From contig BJOX01000117.1 in assembly GCA_009731375.1 (NCBI GenBank), forward strand, positions 268,311-332,310: DNA of 64,000 nt. Reading direction: 5' to 3'. Origin of the DNA: Paulinella micropora. Its lineage: Eukaryota; Cercozoa; Imbricatea; Euglyphida. The first letter of the stretch is position 1. Every line of letters begins with the position of its first letter. The position numbers and the translations under genes were made by a program. Below the pieces are notes generated by a model. The model saw only the letters and a list, made by a program, of their open reading frames with translations. It searched no databases and was not told the DNA's origin. Below, piece after piece: positions 63,195 through 64,000 of this stretch.

Positions 63195-64000
63195 ACGATT
63201 TGTCCGAGGAAGATTTGAGTTTGGAGGAGGACTTAGCGCCCCTCAAGGAGCATAAGAAGATGTCGGAGGAAGATTTCCAAGCGGCGGCGCGGAAAATTTT
63301 AGAAGAAGGAGTGGGTTCGGAGAGAGAGAAGGCGTTTCTCAAAGCTAAGATGGAGGCGTACAGAGAAATTTTCGACCCTCCTCGGGCAGGTGGTGTAAAG
63401 TCGGATGACTTCACTGCTGTCATTTACAAGATACCGGGTGCGGAGCCATCTCCGGCACCACGGAGGGCAAATTTGAGCATACATGAGGCAAAAATAGCGG
63501 AGGAGAATGTGAGACAGTTGCTCGATGAGGACTTTATTGAGAGATCTACATCTCCAATTGTCTCTCAACCGAAAATCGTCCCTAAGCCAGGAGGAGAATG
63601 GCGCTTGACGATCAATTATGCCCGTGTGAATAAGGTGCTAGAGGAAGAGAGAAATCCTCTGCCGACCTTAGAAGAAGGCAGAAGGGTGCTGCGGAATGCT
63701 AAATTCTATTCGGTCATTGACCTTAAGAACGGCTTCTGGCAGATACCACTGGACGAGAAATCCAGATGGCTGACTGCATTCGTTGTGGGTATGGAAATAT
63801 ACCAGTGGAAGGTGCTTCCAATGGGACTCAAACAGGCCCCGGGGCTCTTTCAGAAGGCGATGCAGAAGATGTTGAGCGGTCAATATGACGACCAGTCGGA
63901 GGATGGTTTTATGAGAAGGAGAGGACAGAAGGCGGGAGAATATGCATTTTGTTACATCGATGACATCATCGTATACTCTAACACAATGGAAGAGCATATC
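63158..64000 (+). CDS. Ty3/gypsy-like reverse transcriptase, 5' part
   Basis: Opens at 63158, 34 nt before the stop of the preceding frame, and runs off the window. The RT order is clear: VSQPKIVPKPGGEWRLTINY (block with Arg and Asn), SVIDLKNGFWQIPLD (first catalytic Asp), LPMGLKQAPGLFQKAM (Gln-Ala-Pro block), and CYIDDIIVYSN with the YIDD catalytic box at 63953-63964. A 25-residue insertion (SGQYDDQSEDGFMRRRGQKA) lies between the QAPGLFQ and YIDD blocks, longer than usual. RNase H and integrase would follow outside. Confidence 0.85.

Overview
This is eukaryotic DNA with GT-AG introns, an extreme load of microsatellites, and remains of LINE, SINE, copia-like and Ty3/gypsy-like elements. No operon or bacterial feature is present. 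I cannot name the species. The intron-rich gene structure suits an animal or another complex eukaryote. Fifteen N-gaps interrupt the window (large ones at 6833-7625, 10123-10705, 14240-14391, 17005-17088, 25563-26550, 28016-28887 and 41240-41723). Many lie in homopolymers or simple repeats. Nearly all long open frames here are microsatellite translations (YLSI, IHTY, VCMY, SLSL) and are not genes.

Region 1 (1-13.9 kb, minus strand) holds short exons of an AAAP-family (Aa_trans; SLC32/36/38 and AVT-like) amino-acid transporter. They read right to left from a repeated candidate start exon at about 13.5 kb and run off the left edge. Five consecutive splice junctions keep phase or would keep it: start exon to 13006-13064, then 12034-12084; and further on 5245-5338 to 4652-4698 to 2708-2760 to 584-623. 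The peptides match TM1 and the TM4-TM6 region of the family.

Region 2 (about 18.7-57.3 kb, plus strand) holds about 18-20 exons of a very large unrecognised gene. They encode a mostly hydrophilic protein with one clear membrane segment (37190-37276), a long Ser/Pro-rich tail and a final polyglutamine exon (56549-57322, ending in TAA). Phases are compatible across most successive exons. Its introns are built of microsatellites and contain nested LINE fragments (29.8-36.5 kb and 39.3-41.2 kb).

Region 3 (58-64 kb) is the 5' part of a Ty3/gypsy-like retrotransposon: gag, then an in-frame UGA-CGG stop, then a protease segment, then RT in the -1 frame running off the right edge.

The most unusual pattern is shared by both genes. 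Exons sit among decayed partial copies of themselves embedded in intronic microsatellites. Upstream copies keep the splice acceptor and exon 5' part; downstream copies keep the exon 3' part and splice donor. I call these exon-edge echoes. They occur at no fewer than 13 exons and reach about 40 copies at one exon (51.9-55.85 kb). The exon models come from reading splice sites, phase and peptide sense by eye; no transcript or database search was available.
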